From the NCBI RefSeq assembly GCF_036373705.1, contig NW_027102722.1, forward strand, positions 62,001-126,000: 64,000 bases of DNA, written 5' to 3'. Of the stretch, positions 63,802 to 64,000 are shown piece after piece. The notes beneath the pieces were generated by a model, which worked only from the letters and a program-made list of their open reading frames with translations, did not search any database and had not been told where the DNA came from. The translations under genes were made by a program, and so were the position numbers. This DNA comes from Amia ocellicauda. Taxonomy: Eukaryota; Chordata; Actinopteri; Amiiformes; Amiidae. The first letter of the stretch is position 1. The number at the start of each line of letters is the position of its first letter.

Positions 63802-63872
63802 ATGGCATCTGACTGGGGTCCATTTGATGATGATGGGGTCCGTTTAATGGCCAGTTTTATTCAGATTCCATG
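63802..63872 (+). CDS. Candidate first coding exon of a second gene (partial)
   Basis: An ATG with A at -3 and G at +4 opens 23 codons (MASDWGPFDDDGVRLM...) up to a possible donor CATG|GTATGC at 63872/63873. A TATA-like ATAAATA lies upstream at 63732. The frame continues to 63984 without splicing but turns AT-rich and low-quality after the donor. It lies head to head with the minus-strand gene. The rest would lie beyond the window. Function unknown, and it may be a chance frame. Confidence 0.25.
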
Positions 63873-64000
63873 GTATGCCATAGAACAAGTTGTTATATAT
63901 TATAAATTAATTACATCTTCTAAAACATTATATTGTGTACATTTATGGGACCAATGTTTGTTTTTTGAATTGACAGTTGTTTAACCCACATAACTAAGCA

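Overview
The window looks like nuclear DNA of a bony fish. The evidence is intron-bearing vertebrate-type tRNA-Tyr genes, tRNA-Lys(TTT) genes close to the vertebrate sequence, several hAT-type DNA transposon ends (including the TAGGGGTGTAACG type common in teleosts), a possible GGTAACACTTTA-type MITE, and a spliced, acidic, TATA-driven gene. Nothing bacterial or viral is evident, and the species cannot be named from this window.

Positions 1 to about 61,702 are one tandem array, all in the same orientation, and it continues off the left edge. A full repeat unit is about 3.6 kb and has two parts. The first is a host tRNA locus of about 950 bp with tRNA-Lys(TTT) and tRNA-Tyr(GTA), both on the minus strand. 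The second is a non-autonomous hAT element of about 2.68 kb inserted in that locus, flanked in each full unit by the same 8-bp target duplication GCTTGGCT. Because the site is the same in every unit where both flanks survive, the hAT probably inserted once and locus plus transposon were then amplified together. Nineteen tRNA-locus segments are visible. Ten are long units with both tRNA genes. Eight are short units of about 2.7 kb in which a deletion of about 935 bp fuses the 3' 54 nt of tRNA-Lys to the hAT interior and removes tRNA-Tyr. One unit (near 52,605) lost both tRNA genes by a different deletion. Numbering units from the left edge (unit boundary just after the GA tract), they start at 1, 2726, 6355, 9058, 13028, 15734, 18440, 21164, 24797, 28458, 32107, 34813, 37537, 41170, 44831, 48480, 51186, 54267, 57920 and 61265.

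On top of the unit repeat lies a higher-order repeat of 16,373 bp. Five units in the order short-long-long-long-short (2724, 3633, 3661, 3649, 2706 bp) occur twice in succession with almost no differences. The junction can be placed to within about 10 bp near 34,249-34,259, as expected for one recent unequal exchange. Other single-unit duplications, a 309-bp insertion and deletions give the array a readable history. The last copy, at the right edge, is clearly more diverged and is cut off near a MITE-like repeat.

Positions 61,703 to 64,000 are the right flank. They hold a MITE-like repeat, one hAT terminus, and a probable three-exon gene on the minus strand (62,044-63,183) whose third exon reads into that hAT terminus and ends there. 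Its promoter side has a TATA box and a 74-bp duplicated module carrying CACGTG E-boxes. A candidate first exon of a second gene points right at 63,802. The many short open frames inside the array are not treated as genes.
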